In this document: piece after piece, positions 31,999-40,962 of the stretch
Position numbering within the stretch: position 1 is the first letter of the stretch
How the letters are laid out: each line of letters opens with the position of its first letter
DNA from: Treponema sp.
GTDB taxonomy: Bacteria > Spirochaetota > Spirochaetia > Treponematales > Treponemataceae
Assembly (NCBI GenBank): GCA_024698325.1
Contig: JAILRG010000057.1
Coordinates: forward strand, 1 to 41,608
Direction: 5' to 3'
DNA length: 41,608 nucleotides
Translations under genes and position numbers: made by a program
The notes under the pieces: generated by a model
The model's input: only the letters and a program-made list of their open reading frames with translations
Told to the model about the DNA's origin: nothing
Database searches by the model: none

Positions 31999-34086
31999 AT
32001 GCGGATAAACTTACACAGCCTTCAATTTCGTTTAATCGCGATGGTTCTTGCCATCGTTGTTGTGTCAAATGTCGCACTTACAGTTATTGCTGACAATCTT
32101 TCTTCTGCAACTGTTACCGAGACGGTTCATCAGCTGATGGATGCCGTTACCGACAGTGCGGCAAGCAAAATCCAGGGCGAAATAGAAAAACATGTTCGCC
32201 TGGTAGAGACTGTCTCTGCAATTGATTTTGTGCGGGATCCGGCAGTTCCTCTGGCAGAAAAATGCGTCAGGCTCCGTGCCTTAAGCAAAATCAGTGATGA
32301 TTACGAAAACGTTGCTTTTTATGATACAGACGGTAACTCAATAACTGCAGGCGGCATGCCGATTCATTTTCCTGACCGGCTGTACATCAAGGAAGCCCTT
32401 AAGGGCAATTTGTTTCAGATGGAGCCGATGGTCAGTTCGGCGACCGGAGAATTCCTTCAGCAGTATTCCGCACCAGTCCGGGATTTCAACAACAAGATTA
32501 TCGGAGTAGCCGTCGTCAATTTGTATGGCGAGTCCCTCTCAAGAAAACTTGCGGACATTCATTTTGGAAAGCAGTCAGACATTTTTGTTATCAGCAGAAC
32601 CTCGGGCAAAACGGTAGCTTCAAAAGACGTGCAGCGGGTGTACAGTGACGATAATGCGTTTGAGGCAGATGATGCTGGAATTCGCCCCATCATGGAGGGC
32701 CTTAAAACCGGTGCTTCCGGCGGCGGCGCTTTTTATGATTCTGCAACAGGCGTCCACATGACGTCTGCCTACCGTCCGATTGAAGGGACCTCCTGGTCCG
32801 TTCTCTGCGTTACTGCGTACAATGACTTTTATGCGACATTGCAGAGTATGCTCCGGCTGATGGTTGTCCTTCTGGCTATTATCCTTGTCATCGCTCTGTT
32901 TGCCAGCGGAACGACGGTAGCGCTTTCCTTAAAGCCGCTCATGCTGGTAAAGGGGGCCATTACGGAAATTGCAAGCGGCGATGCAGACTTAACCCGCCGT
33001 ATTAAAACAAAAGCAAAAGATGAAGTCGGCGATGTGGTAAACGGCTTTAATGCCTTTACCGGAAAGCTCTATGAAATTATCACGCAGATTAAGCAGTCAA
33101 AGGATACGCTCGGTTCTGTCGGCATGGATCTGGAAAACAGCACGCAGGAGACAAGCGCATCTATCACGCAGATTCTTTCAAACATAGAAGGCGTCCACGG
33201 GGAGGTTACCAGACAGGGGCAGAGTGTTCACGGAACGGCCGGTGCTGTCAATCAGATTACTGCCAATATTGAATCTCTCGAGAGTATGATAGAAAAGCAG
33301 GCGTCCGGCGTAGCGGAGGCTTCTGCGGCCGTTGAAGAGATGATTGGCAATATTCGTTCCGTAAACCAGTCGATGGAAAAAATGTCTGGCTCGTTTGAGG
33401 AGCTTTCCAACAGCGCAAAGAACGGTTCAAGCCTGCAGACGGATGTGAATGAAAAAATCAGCCAGATTCAGGCATTGAGCGAAACCCTGCAGGAAGCAAA
33501 TACCGCCATCGCGAGCATCGCAAGCCAGACGAACCTTTTGGCGATGAATGCAGCTATCGAGGCGGCGCATGCAGGAGACGCCGGCAAGGGCTTTTCGGTT
33601 GTTGCTGACGAAATCCGCAAACTTTCCGAGACGTCGAGCATCCAGTCCCGCACTATCGGCGAGCAGCTGACAAACATCCAGCAGTCAATCGCAAGCGTGG
33701 TAACGGCAAGCGAGCAGTCAAATCAGGCATTCGAGACGGTTACTGCAAAAATCGCAGAGACAGACCAGCTCGTCCGGCAGATAAAAGCTGCCATGGAAGA
33801 GCAGAACGAAGGCTCGCGGCAGATTAACAACGTCCTTCACTCTATGAACGACAGCTCTCTTGAGGTTCGCAATGCGGGAAAGGAAATGATGGAAGGCAAC
33901 AAGGCGATTCTTTCCGAAGTGCAGAATCTTCAGGATGCGACAGAGGTTATACAGACGCGCATGGAAGAAATGACTCAAGGGGCACGTAAAATCAACGAGA
34001 CCGGCGAAATGCTAAAAGGTATTTCCTCACAGGTGCAGGCATCTATCCAGGAAATAGGCGGGCAGATAGACCGCTTTACGGTGTAG
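31999..34086 (+). CDS. Methyl-accepting chemotaxis protein with periplasmic dCache sensor
   Basis: The 695-residue receptor has a membrane helix near residues 12-32, a periplasmic dCache domain to about 285 ([20 protein letters not shown]), a second membrane helix, a HAMP domain ([20 protein letters not shown]) and a cytoplasmic signalling coiled coil. The hairpin tip ([20 protein letters not shown]) is the highly conserved CheA/CheW contact. dCache domains often bind amino acids or other small molecules; the ligand is unknown. No CheR-docking pentapeptide is seen at the C-terminus. It has a normal AGGAG ribosome site. It is paralogous to the receptor at 36210-38303. Confidence 0.93.
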   Translation: MRINLHSLQFRLIAMVLAIVVVSNVALTVIADNLSSATVTETVHQLMDAVTDSAASKIQGEIEKHVRLVETVSAIDFVRDPAVPLAEKCVRLRALSKISDDYENVAFYDTDGNSITAGGMPIHFPDRLYIKEALKGNLFQMEPMVSSATGEFLQQYSAPVRDFNNKIIGVAVVNLYGESLSRKLADIHFGKQSDIFVISRTSGKTVASKDVQRVYSDDNAFEADDAGIRPIMEGLKTGASGGGAFYDSATGVHMTSAYRPIEGTSWSVLCVTAYNDFYATLQSMLRLMVVLLAIILVIALFASGTTVALSLKPLMLVKGAITEIASGDADLTRRIKTKAKDEVGDVVNGFNAFTGKLYEIITQIKQSKDTLGSVGMDLENSTQETSASITQILSNIEGVHGEVTRQGQSVHGTAGAVNQITANIESLESMIEKQASGVAEASAAVEEMIGNIRSVNQSMEKMSGSFEELSNSAKNGSSLQTDVNEKISQIQALSETLQEANTAIASIASQTNLLAMNAAIEAAHAGDAGKGFSVVADEIRKLSETSSIQSRTIGEQLTNIQQSIASVVTASEQSNQAFETVTAKIAETDQLVRQIKAAMEEQNEGSRQINNVLHSMNDSSLEVRNAGKEMMEGNKAILSEVQNLQDATEVIQTRMEEMTQGARKINETGEMLKGISSQVQASIQEIGGQIDRFTV

Positions 34087-34128
34087 GTGGTGTCATTTTT
34101 CCGCTAGCAACAAAACAGATTCCTGTGC

Positions 34129-34134
34129 TATAGT
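34129..34134 (+). promoter_or_regulatory. Extended -10 of tyrA, leaderless geometry
   Basis: TGC-TATAGT ends 5 nt before the ATG at 34140. GAGG lies directly against the start and is too close to act as a Shine-Dalgarno. Confidence 0.5.
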
Positions 34135-34139
34135 GAGGC

Positions 34140-35033
34140 ATGGAATTGAAAAATGCTGTATACGGAATAGTCGGCCTGGGCATTATGGGCGGTTCAATCG
34201 CCAAGTCTATCCGGCAGAACATATTAAGTCAGGCAGGCAGCACGGGAAAAGTGCTTGCCTGTAACCGCAGCACTGCCTGTCTGTCGCAGGCGGTGGCAGA
34301 AGGCGTTGCGACCGCGGTGTACACTTCAGAGCATGTCGATAACATGCTTGCAGAATGCGATGTCGTGTTTATCTGCCTGTATCCCCATGCAACGCTGGAG
34401 TTCATGAAGGTTCACCGCGACCATTTTAAGAGCGGCGCCATTGTGACGGACATCAGCGGCGTAAAAGGCATTTTCGAAAAATCAATGCCGGATATTTTGC
34501 GGCCGGACGTTGATTTTATTATCGGGCACCCGATGGCAGGCGGCGAAAAAGAAGGCTATGCAAATTCCGACGCCCGCTTTTTTGTAAATCATAACTACAT
34601 TCTTTGTCCGTCTGATTTTAATAAGCCGGAAAACCTTGAGTTTATGCGCACGCTGGTCACCGAGATGGGCTTTACGCGCATAACAGAAACCACCTGCGAT
34701 ACCCATGACTATAAAATCGGGTTTACATCCCAGCTGTGCCACGTTATTGCAAGCGCACTTGTAGAGAGCGCCGAAGATCCGGCGATTACAGCGTTTGGCG
34801 GCGGAAGCTTTGAGGATCTGACCCGCATTGCAATGATAAACGCTCCGTTGTGGACGGAACTGTTTATTGCGAACAAGGAAAAACTCGTTCAGCACATCGA
34901 GAATTTTGAAAAGCAGATGGAGCTTTTTAAGCGCTATATCTCAGAAGAGGACAGCGAAAACCTTAAGGCTATGCTTTCTGACACTCGGGAAAAACGCCTG
35001 AAGATGGGAAGCATCCGTACTGTAGCAAAATAA
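34140..35033 (+). CDS. tyrA: Prephenate dehydrogenase (TyrA family)
   Basis: The 297-residue protein converts prephenate to 4-hydroxyphenylpyruvate with NAD(P)+, in tyrosine synthesis. The N-terminal Rossmann fold shows GIVGLGIMGGS (GxGxxG), and the catalytic region HPMAGGEKEGYANSD and a C-terminal helical dimer domain follow. There is no fused chorismate mutase or ACT domain. I favour TyrA over other NAD-binding dehydrogenases because the HPMAG(G/K)E motif is characteristic. It is flanked by chemotaxis genes, with no other aromatic-pathway gene in the window. Confidence 0.88.
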   Translation: MELKNAVYGIVGLGIMGGSIAKSIRQNILSQAGSTGKVLACNRSTACLSQAVAEGVATAVYTSEHVDNMLAECDVVFICLYPHATLEFMKVHRDHFKSGAIVTDISGVKGIFEKSMPDILRPDVDFIIGHPMAGGEKEGYANSDARFFVNHNYILCPSDFNKPENLEFMRTLVTEMGFTRITETTCDTHDYKIGFTSQLCHVIASALVESAEDPAITAFGGGSFEDLTRIAMINAPLWTELFIANKEKLVQHIENFEKQMELFKRYISEEDSENLKAMLSDTREKRLKMGSIRTVAK

Positions 35034-35035
35034 AA

Positions 35036-35053
35036 CCCGGCAGTGACGCCGGG
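35036..35053 (-). terminator. Terminator of the S1-domain gene
   Basis: On the minus strand CCCGGC-GTCACT-GCCGGG is followed by TTTTATTTTG. It lies past the stop of the S1 gene, beyond the plus-strand tyrA terminator. Confidence 0.7.
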
Positions 35054-35072
35054 CTTATGCTGGAACATGCAG

Positions 35073-35100
35073 CCGCCTTTTAAGGCGGTTTTGTTTTTTT
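35073..35100 (+). terminator. Terminator of tyrA
   Basis: CCGCC-TTTTAA-GGCGG followed by TTTTGTTTTTTT, on the plus strand. Confidence 0.8.
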
Positions 35101-36194
35101 TAGCGCTTTAAGAGTGCGGCAAAAGGATTGTAGCTTTCACCGTCGTCATGCTGACGCGCAAGGTAACTTGCCGCATCGTTATCCTGCTCGGACGCTGTCG
35201 CCGGTTTTAATGAGATGCGCTTTTCTGCGCTGTCCACTTTTTCCACGACCACGTCGAACTTTTGTCCGATTTTGTATTTCTTTGCAAGGTTTGTGTTTGC
35301 GCCTACGTCTTCGAGTGTCGAGACATGCACAAGGCCGTCGATTCCAGGTGCCAGATTTACAAAGAGACCGAATCCTGCGATGCGGGCAATTGTGCCTTCG
35401 ACCTTTGTGCCGGGAGCAAACTGTGCGCTTGCCTCATCCCACGGGTCTTTTTCGAGCGACTTTGTGCTTAACGAAATCTTCTCGTGTACCCAGTCTGCCT
35501 TTATGATTTTCGCCTTGATTTCCTGCCCGACGGTCAGTACATCTGCAACGTCCTGTACACGCGCATGGCTGATTTCGCTTATCGGAAGCAGTGTCTGGAA
35601 GCCTTCGACATCGACAAATGCGCCATAGCTCTGCAGGCTCTTTACGGTGCCGGTGACGACAGCGCCTACTGTCAGCTTTTGTGCCAGCGCGGCTTTCTTT
35701 TCGTTTTCGGCAGCCTCAAGCACGCGGCGGTTCGATACGATAACGTCCTTGCCGTTATTCTTGTATTCGGTGATGACGAACGTCATGTGGCGGCCGACAT
35801 ATGCGCCCGGCTCCTCGCGGTTTTTGTAGCCCATCTGAGAGTAGGGGCAGAAGGCTCGGTTGCTTCCGATTTTTACTTCGAAACCACCTTTGATTTCTTT
35901 TTCAACAGCGCCTTCGACCGGCAATGCAGCCTGATATGCTTTTTCGAGCATCTCATTTCCGGCGCTTTCGCCGCTTAAGCGTGTGGTAAAATGCAATTCA
36001 CCCCTGCTGTCGCCGACGAAATACGCCTTAACTGTGTCGCCTTCGTGAATGTTCACGTTGCCGTCATCATCAGTAAATTCTGCTGCGTTGATAAAGCCTT
36101 CGCTTTTAAGGCCCAAATCTATAAACACGGTGTCGCCGCTAACCTGCACGACCGTTGTTTCCACTTCCTGTCCGATTTCAAATTGATTTTTCAT
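35100..36194 (-). CDS. S1-domain RNA-binding protein
   Basis: The 364-residue protein consists of four S1 (OB-fold) repeats, roughly residues 6-72, 88-155, 175-245 and 262-330. Landmarks are VFIDLGLKSEGFI, GGFEVKIGSNRAFCPYSQ, QSYGAFVDVEGFQTLLPISE and AGFGLFVNLAPGIDGLVHVS. It is shorter than full ribosomal protein S1 (six repeats, about 550 residues), so it is better called an S1-like protein; it may aid translation initiation or RNA turnover. Its promoter lies in the last codons of the chemoreceptor gene upstream, and it has no Shine-Dalgarno. Confidence 0.87.
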   Translation of the reverse strand: MKNQFEIGQEVETTVVQVSGDTVFIDLGLKSEGFINAAEFTDDDGNVNIHEGDTVKAYFVGDSRGELHFTTRLSGESAGNEMLEKAYQAALPVEGAVEKEIKGGFEVKIGSNRAFCPYSQMGYKNREEPGAYVGRHMTFVITEYKNNGKDVIVSNRRVLEAAENEKKAALAQKLTVGAVVTGTVKSLQSYGAFVDVEGFQTLLPISEISHARVQDVADVLTVGQEIKAKIIKADWVHEKISLSTKSLEKDPWDEASAQFAPGTKVEGTIARIAGFGLFVNLAPGIDGLVHVSTLEDVGANTNLAKKYKIGQKFDVVVEKVDSAEKRISLKPATASEQDNDAASYLARQHDDGESYNPFAALLKR

Positions 36195-36200
36195 GACCGT

Positions 36201-36229
36201 ATTGTAGTCCTAAACCTCGAACATGTCTA
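36201..36229 (-). promoter_or_regulatory. Promoter of the S1-domain gene, leaderless geometry
   Basis: On the minus strand TAGACA, 17 nt, TACAAT, ending 6 nt before the ATG at 36194. The -35 is inside the final codons of the upstream receptor gene. Confidence 0.7.
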
Positions 36230-38303
36230 TCTGATTTCCGATGGCATCAATCATGATCTCCATCTGGTCTGACAGTGTGGAAAGCGTAGCACCAGTCTCA
36301 TTGATTTTCTTTGCACCGATGGACATTTCATCCATACCGCTCTTCATGCTGAGCGTTGCATTCTGCAGGCTCTGGATTTCGCGCAGAATTGCCTTGTTTC
36401 CTTCGCTCATCTCTGCCGAAGCGCTCTTTACGGTGCTGGAGTTGTCGTTTACTGTGTGCAGTGCATCAATAATCTGCTGTGAACCGACCGTCTGTTCTTC
36501 CATCGCGGCTTTAATCTGCCGGACGAGCATGTCGGTGGTTCGGATGCCGTCAGTTACATTGTTGAATGCATCGTGTGATTCGGTTGATGCAGATACAATC
36601 AGGTTGATTGAGTTCTGAATCTTATTCAGCTGGTCACCGATGGTCTTTGACTGTGCGCTTGATGTTTCCGACAGCTTGCGGATTTCGTCAGCAACAACGC
36701 TGAAGCCTTTGCCCGCGTCTCCAGCGTGTGCAGCTTCGATTGCAGCGTTCATGGCAAGCAGGTTTGTCTGCTCCGCGATGGCAGAAATTGCCGTGTTCGC
36801 TTCCTGCAGGCCCTGGGATTCCTGCTGAATCTGCACGATTTTTTCGGTTACGTCATCCTGTTTCTGTGCGCCGCTTGTTGCCTGTTCGGCAAGGCGTTCA
36901 AAGGATTCTGCCATTTTTTCTACAGAATTGTTGACGGAGGTGATGTTTCCAATCATCTCTTCTACGGCGCTGGATGCCTGGGCAACGCTTCCGACCTGAT
37001 CGCTGATCATACGGTTAAGCGATTCGATGTTTGATGCAATTTCGTTAACGGCTCCGGCGGTAGACTGAACGCTGTCAGACTGGTTGTTGATGTTCAGCCC
37101 CATGTTCTGGATGTTCGAGATAATCTCGGTGATGGAAGCCGCTGTATCCTGTGTTGAATTCCGCAGTTCATCGCCGGTAGATACGAGCGATTCCTTGGAT
37201 TCCTTAACGGCTTTGATGATTTCCTGCAGTTTTTCTACGAACTGGTTAAAGCCGCGTACAACGTGACCGATTTCGTTGTTTGCGCGCGCTGCGTCTCCGG
37301 TAATCCGCTGTGATAAATCTGCATGGCCGGTGGCAATCTCCTCGATGGCACCCTGAACGCGCTGTAACGGCTTAAGCGCACGGTACACGGAATAGCCGAT
37401 GCCGAAAACGAGCGACAGACCCAGAATAATGCCGGCAATTAAGAGTGTGGTGGCAATTTCGCTTGCCGTGCCGTATACCTGTGACTCATCAATGATGAAT
37501 GCAAAGCCCCAGGAGGCATTTTCGATCGGCTGGTAGGTAACATATTTCTTTCCGTAGACGCCGACATCAATCCATTGTGCGCCGCTCTGCTTTTTAAGCA
37601 GTGCCTGCATGACGGGCATCATAGCTTCTATGAACGCCTTTGTTTCGTTCTCGTCGCCGCCGACAGGTGCGGAAGATGCAATAACGCCACCCTGGCTGTT
37701 CAAAAGCATTGCATAGCCTGTCTTTCCGATTCTGATGCTGCTGATGAATTCAGCAAGCTTTGCCACGCTGACAACAGCGCTGTAGCAGCCGACAGTCCTG
37801 CCGTTAACCTTCGCTGCCTGCGTGACATGGATAATCGTGTCTCCCGTTGATTTTGATGTTACCGGGTCGTCAATATCTACATCGGCGCCGCGACGAACGA
37901 CGTTCAGAAAGTAGTCACGATCCACGACATTGGTGATTTTGTTCTGGTCGTTGTAAAAGTCCCCCTTCTCGTCAATGTAACCGATGCGGTCAAAATCCGG
38001 AGTGCGGCTTTTTGCATGGGAAATCAGCCAGGACTGAATTTGACGGGGATCTGCAGTCTGCGTTACGTCAGCTTCCGTATACATGCGCATCTGTTTGATG
38101 TATTCACTCAGACGAATCGAAACGACGTTTGAGTATGCCTCCGTAATCTTCTTGCAGTCTTCTGCATAGAGAGAAGACACAGAACTCCGCGTGCGCTGAG
38201 AAACCAAAGCAATCTGCAGCGTACTCAGTACGGCAACAATCAGAATAATGATTCCAATGATAAAAAAGACAAGTTTGCCCTGACGGCGTTTAGTATGTTC
38301 CAT
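36210..38303 (-). CDS. Methyl-accepting chemotaxis protein with periplasmic dCache sensor
   Basis: The 697-residue receptor has one membrane helix near residues 13-33, a periplasmic dCache region to about residue 275 (VVSVAKLAEFISSIRIGKTGYAMLL-type end), a second membrane helix, HAMP (AIEEIATGHADLSQRITGDA) and a coiled-coil signalling domain. The tip is [20 protein letters not shown]. It shares architecture and long identical stretches of the signalling domain with the receptor at 31999-34086, whereas the sensor domains differ. The two are separated by tyrA and the S1 gene and are in opposite orientation. Ligand unknown. Confidence 0.93.
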   Translation of the reverse strand: MEHTKRRQGKLVFFIIGIIILIVAVLSTLQIALVSQRTRSSVSSLYAEDCKKITEAYSNVVSIRLSEYIKQMRMYTEADVTQTADPRQIQSWLISHAKSRTPDFDRIGYIDEKGDFYNDQNKITNVVDRDYFLNVVRRGADVDIDDPVTSKSTGDTIIHVTQAAKVNGRTVGCYSAVVSVAKLAEFISSIRIGKTGYAMLLNSQGGVIASSAPVGGDENETKAFIEAMMPVMQALLKKQSGAQWIDVGVYGKKYVTYQPIENASWGFAFIIDESQVYGTASEIATTLLIAGIILGLSLVFGIGYSVYRALKPLQRVQGAIEEIATGHADLSQRITGDAARANNEIGHVVRGFNQFVEKLQEIIKAVKESKESLVSTGDELRNSTQDTAASITEIISNIQNMGLNINNQSDSVQSTAGAVNEIASNIESLNRMISDQVGSVAQASSAVEEMIGNITSVNNSVEKMAESFERLAEQATSGAQKQDDVTEKIVQIQQESQGLQEANTAISAIAEQTNLLAMNAAIEAAHAGDAGKGFSVVADEIRKLSETSSAQSKTIGDQLNKIQNSINLIVSASTESHDAFNNVTDGIRTTDMLVRQIKAAMEEQTVGSQQIIDALHTVNDNSSTVKSASAEMSEGNKAILREIQSLQNATLSMKSGMDEMSIGAKKINETGATLSTLSDQMEIMIDAIGNQIDMFEV

Positions 38304-38309
38304 AACAAT

Positions 38310-38338
38310 AGTGTAAATGTCACGCTGTGATTTGTAAA
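38310..38338 (-). promoter_or_regulatory. Promoter of the second chemoreceptor, leaderless geometry
   Basis: On the minus strand TTTACA, 17 nt, TACACT, ending 6 nt before the ATG at 38303, with no Shine-Dalgarno. Confidence 0.65.
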
Positions 38339-38433
38339 CAGAAAAATATCTGAACGTAAATATAAAATAACGTTATAATACAATGCGGTGTCTGACAGCT
38401 GCTGCTTTCCCGCGGTAAAGTTTTAAAGTTTTC

Positions 38434-38462
38434 TTGTGTTTTTGAAATTGCAGGGGTATAAT
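38434..38462 (+). promoter_or_regulatory. Promoter of the P13-like gene
   Basis: TTGTGT, 17 nt, TATAAT, about 85 nt upstream of the ATG; this gene has a leader with a strong AGGAGG. Confidence 0.7.
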
Positions 38463-38546
38463 AGCTTGAAATTACTTAAAGTCATGAAGCATTCTCTGTA
38501 CACTTGCAAGGAATACTGGAAACTGCACGCATAAGGAGGTACTGTC

Positions 38547-39200
38547 ATGAAAAAGAGAATACTGTCTGTACTGATTGCATCGATTGTGCTTGTCGTTCCG
38601 ATGGCACAGGAAGCCGAAGAAGTCCGCGATTATCGTCTGGAAGCAGCCCAGATGCTGCAGCAGGGGAACAAGGCCCTGAAAGGAGAACGACTGTCAGAAC
38701 TGCAGGATATTGTCTTTCACCTTTCCAACGAGGAAAAAGAGAGCTTGTACGAAAGCTTTAAGAAAAAGAGCGCCGGCTCCGCTGTCCTTAACTGGATACC
38801 GGGCTTTGGCTCCGGCTCTTATTCTCAAGGGGACGCTTTCGGCGGAACGGTAATCCTGCTGTCGGATATCTGTACGACGGGGGCTGTCGTAGTGGGAACA
38901 GGTGCGCTTTGTGTTGCCTTTGTTGCCGTTATCTTTGAAGGCCCGCTTTCGGCTCTCAGCGGAAATGACGAGATGGAGACGACAGATAAGTACATGTCTA
39001 TCGCTGGAATTTCGTTCTTAGTAGGCGGCGGCCTCTGGCTGTGTACGCGAATCTTTGGTACGTTCCGCCCGATTGTCTATAAAAACGCATACAATAAAAA
39101 GCTTCGCAGCGTGCTTTCGCCGACAGAAGACGTTATCATAGAGCCGGCCATTGACCCTGTTGCCAAAACTGCCGGCATTACGGCGCGGGTCTGGCTGTAA
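38547..39200 (+). CDS. P13-like integral membrane protein
   Basis: The 217-residue protein has an N-terminal signal sequence (KKRILSVLIASIVLVVPMAQ), a charged helical region, then membrane segments. The stretch NWIPGFGSGSYSQGDAFGG followed by a hydrophobic helix resembles the GFGIGSFxQGDxxG signature of the spirochaete P13 family, known from the Borrelia outer-membrane protein P13. Two hydrophobic helices at about residues 105-135 and 150-175 follow. The porin role is family knowledge for P13, and membership is moderately supported here. AAGGAGG is 8 nt before the ATG. It shares a bidirectional terminator with pyrG. Confidence 0.65.
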   Translation: MKKRILSVLIASIVLVVPMAQEAEEVRDYRLEAAQMLQQGNKALKGERLSELQDIVFHLSNEEKESLYESFKKKSAGSAVLNWIPGFGSGSYSQGDAFGGTVILLSDICTTGAVVVGTGALCVAFVAVIFEGPLSALSGNDEMETTDKYMSIAGISFLVGGGLWLCTRIFGTFRPIVYKNAYNKKLRSVLSPTEDVIIEPAIDPVAKTAGITARVWL

Positions 39201-39241
39201 GTGGCTGCCTGTAACTGGCTGGCTGTAAGCAGAACGTAAAC

Positions 39242-39275
39242 AAAAAAACGGGAACGCACGTTCCCGTTTTTTTTA
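39242..39275. terminator. Bidirectional terminator between the P13-like gene and pyrG
   Basis: ACGGGAAC-GCAC-GTTCCCGT is flanked by seven A on one side and eight T on the other, so it can stop both converging transcripts. Confidence 0.85.
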
Positions 39276-39279
39276 TGCC

Positions 39280-40926
39280 TTAGCGGCTTTTCTGGCTTTC
39301 GATGCTGGCCTTAATGAACTCTCTGAAAAGCGGGCCGGCCTTGTTCGGGCGGCTCTTGAATTCCGGATGGAACTGGGCGCCGAGCATCCAGCGGTTTCCG
39401 GGAACCTCGCAGATTTCTACCAGATCGCGCTCCGGGTTTACGCCTGCAATGATAAGGCCTGCGTTTTTCAGGTCGTCGCGGTATTTGTTGTTGAACTCGT
39501 AGCGGTGGCGGTGGCGCTCCCAGACCGTGAGCGAGCCGTATGCTTTTTCGGTCAGTGTGCCGGGCGTTACCGCACATTCGTACTTACCGAGACGCAGCGT
39601 GCCGCCGAGGATTTTTCCGTTCTGGTCGGGCATCAAATCGATGACCGGGTGCGGCGTTTTCGGGTTGATTTCCGTTGAGTTTGCGCCTTCAAGGCCGAGT
39701 ACGTGGCGAGCGTATTCGATGACCAGAATCTGCATGCCGAGACAGATGCCGAAGTAGGGCACGTTGTGGGTGCGTGCATATTTTGCGGCGCGAATCATGC
39801 CTTCGATGCCGCGTTCGCCGAAGCCGCCCGGTACGATAATGCCGTCTGCCTTTGCAAGGCGTGCGGCTGTCGTGTCGTCATCAGAAAGCAGTTCTGCGTC
39901 TACCCAGTCAATGGTGACGCGGGCATCATTTGCAATGCCTCCGTGAATCAGGCTTTCCACGACAGAAAGGTAGGCGTCGTGCAACTCGACGTATTTTCCG
40001 ACCAGGCAGATGTTTACCTGCTCTTTCGGATTATTGAATACATCAACCATCTTTTCCCATTCAGAAAGCGCTGTCGGCGGTGTGGTAAGGCCGAGAACCT
40101 TGCAGACTGCATCGCCCAAATGCTCTTTTTCCATGTTGAGCGGTACTTCGTAGATTGAGCGCGCCGTTGTATTCTGGATGACACAGTCCTTTCCGACGTT
40201 GCAGAACAGGGCAAGGCGTTCGCGGGTCTGCTGGTCAATCAGTACGTCGCTTCTGAGCATCAGGATGTCCGGCTGAATACCAAGTTCCTGCAGTTCCTTA
40301 ACGCTGTGCTGAGTCGGCTTTGTCTTGATTTCGCCGGCTTTTTTCATGTAGGGAACTAAGGTCAGGTGCATGTAGCAGCAGTTTTCTTCGCCCACCTGGT
40401 ATTTAATCTGACGGATTGCTTCGATGAACGGAAGCGACTCGATGTCGCCGACCGTGCCGCCAATTTCAGTAATGATGACGTCAGCATTTGTTTCTGTAGT
40501 AGAAAGCAGCATGCGGCGCAAAATTTCTTCGGTGATGTTCGGAATGACCTGTACGGTGCCGCCGTGGTAGCCGCCTTCGCGTTCCTTCTGCAGGACGGAC
40601 ATGTAGACGCGGCCGCTGGTTGTGTTGGAGCTTTGGGAAAGCGTTGCGTCTGTAAAGCGCTCGTAATGGCCAAGGTCAAGGTCTGTCTCGGCGCCGTCAT
40701 CGGTTACAAAGACTTCTCCGTGCTGATAGGGATTCATCGTGCCGGGATCAATATTCAGGTAGGGATCAAATTTCTGGTTAACGACTTTAAGCCCGCGGCT
40801 TTTAAGTATAAGGCCGATGCTGGCCGCCGCAATGCCCTTACCCAGGCCGGAAACAACGCCGCCTGTTATAAAAATGTACTTGGTTTTCTTCTGATTTGCT
40901 GTATTTGTTGCGCTCGTATCACTCAT
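39280..40926 (-). CDS. pyrG: CTP synthase
   Basis: The 548-residue enzyme aminates UTP to CTP with ATP and glutamine. The N-terminal synthetase domain shows KYIFITGGVVSGLGKGIAAA, DPYLNIDPGTMNPYQHGEV and EIGGTVGDIESLPF. The C-terminal class I glutaminase domain has the nucleophile in FGICLGMQ and the His-Glu of AQFHPEF. Length and motifs are standard. Its promoter overlaps the end of the upstream cyclic-nucleotide gene and leaves a 7-nt gap to the ATG with no Shine-Dalgarno. Confidence 0.97.
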   Translation of the reverse strand: MSDTSATNTANQKKTKYIFITGGVVSGLGKGIAAASIGLILKSRGLKVVNQKFDPYLNIDPGTMNPYQHGEVFVTDDGAETDLDLGHYERFTDATLSQSSNTTSGRVYMSVLQKEREGGYHGGTVQVIPNITEEILRRMLLSTTETNADVIITEIGGTVGDIESLPFIEAIRQIKYQVGEENCCYMHLTLVPYMKKAGEIKTKPTQHSVKELQELGIQPDILMLRSDVLIDQQTRERLALFCNVGKDCVIQNTTARSIYEVPLNMEKEHLGDAVCKVLGLTTPPTALSEWEKMVDVFNNPKEQVNICLVGKYVELHDAYLSVVESLIHGGIANDARVTIDWVDAELLSDDDTTAARLAKADGIIVPGGFGERGIEGMIRAAKYARTHNVPYFGICLGMQILVIEYARHVLGLEGANSTEINPKTPHPVIDLMPDQNGKILGGTLRLGKYECAVTPGTLTEKAYGSLTVWERHRHRYEFNNKYRDDLKNAGLIIAGVNPERDLVEICEVPGNRWMLGAQFHPEFKSRPNKAGPLFREFIKASIESQKSR

Positions 40927-40933
40927 GCGCTTG

Positions 40934-40962
40934 ATTATAGCCTAAACGTCTCAGTGCGTCCA
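40934..40962 (-). promoter_or_regulatory. Promoter of pyrG, leaderless geometry
   Basis: On the minus strand TGGACG, 17 nt, TATAAT, ending 7 nt before the ATG at 40926. It lies within the last codons of the upstream gene. Confidence 0.7.
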
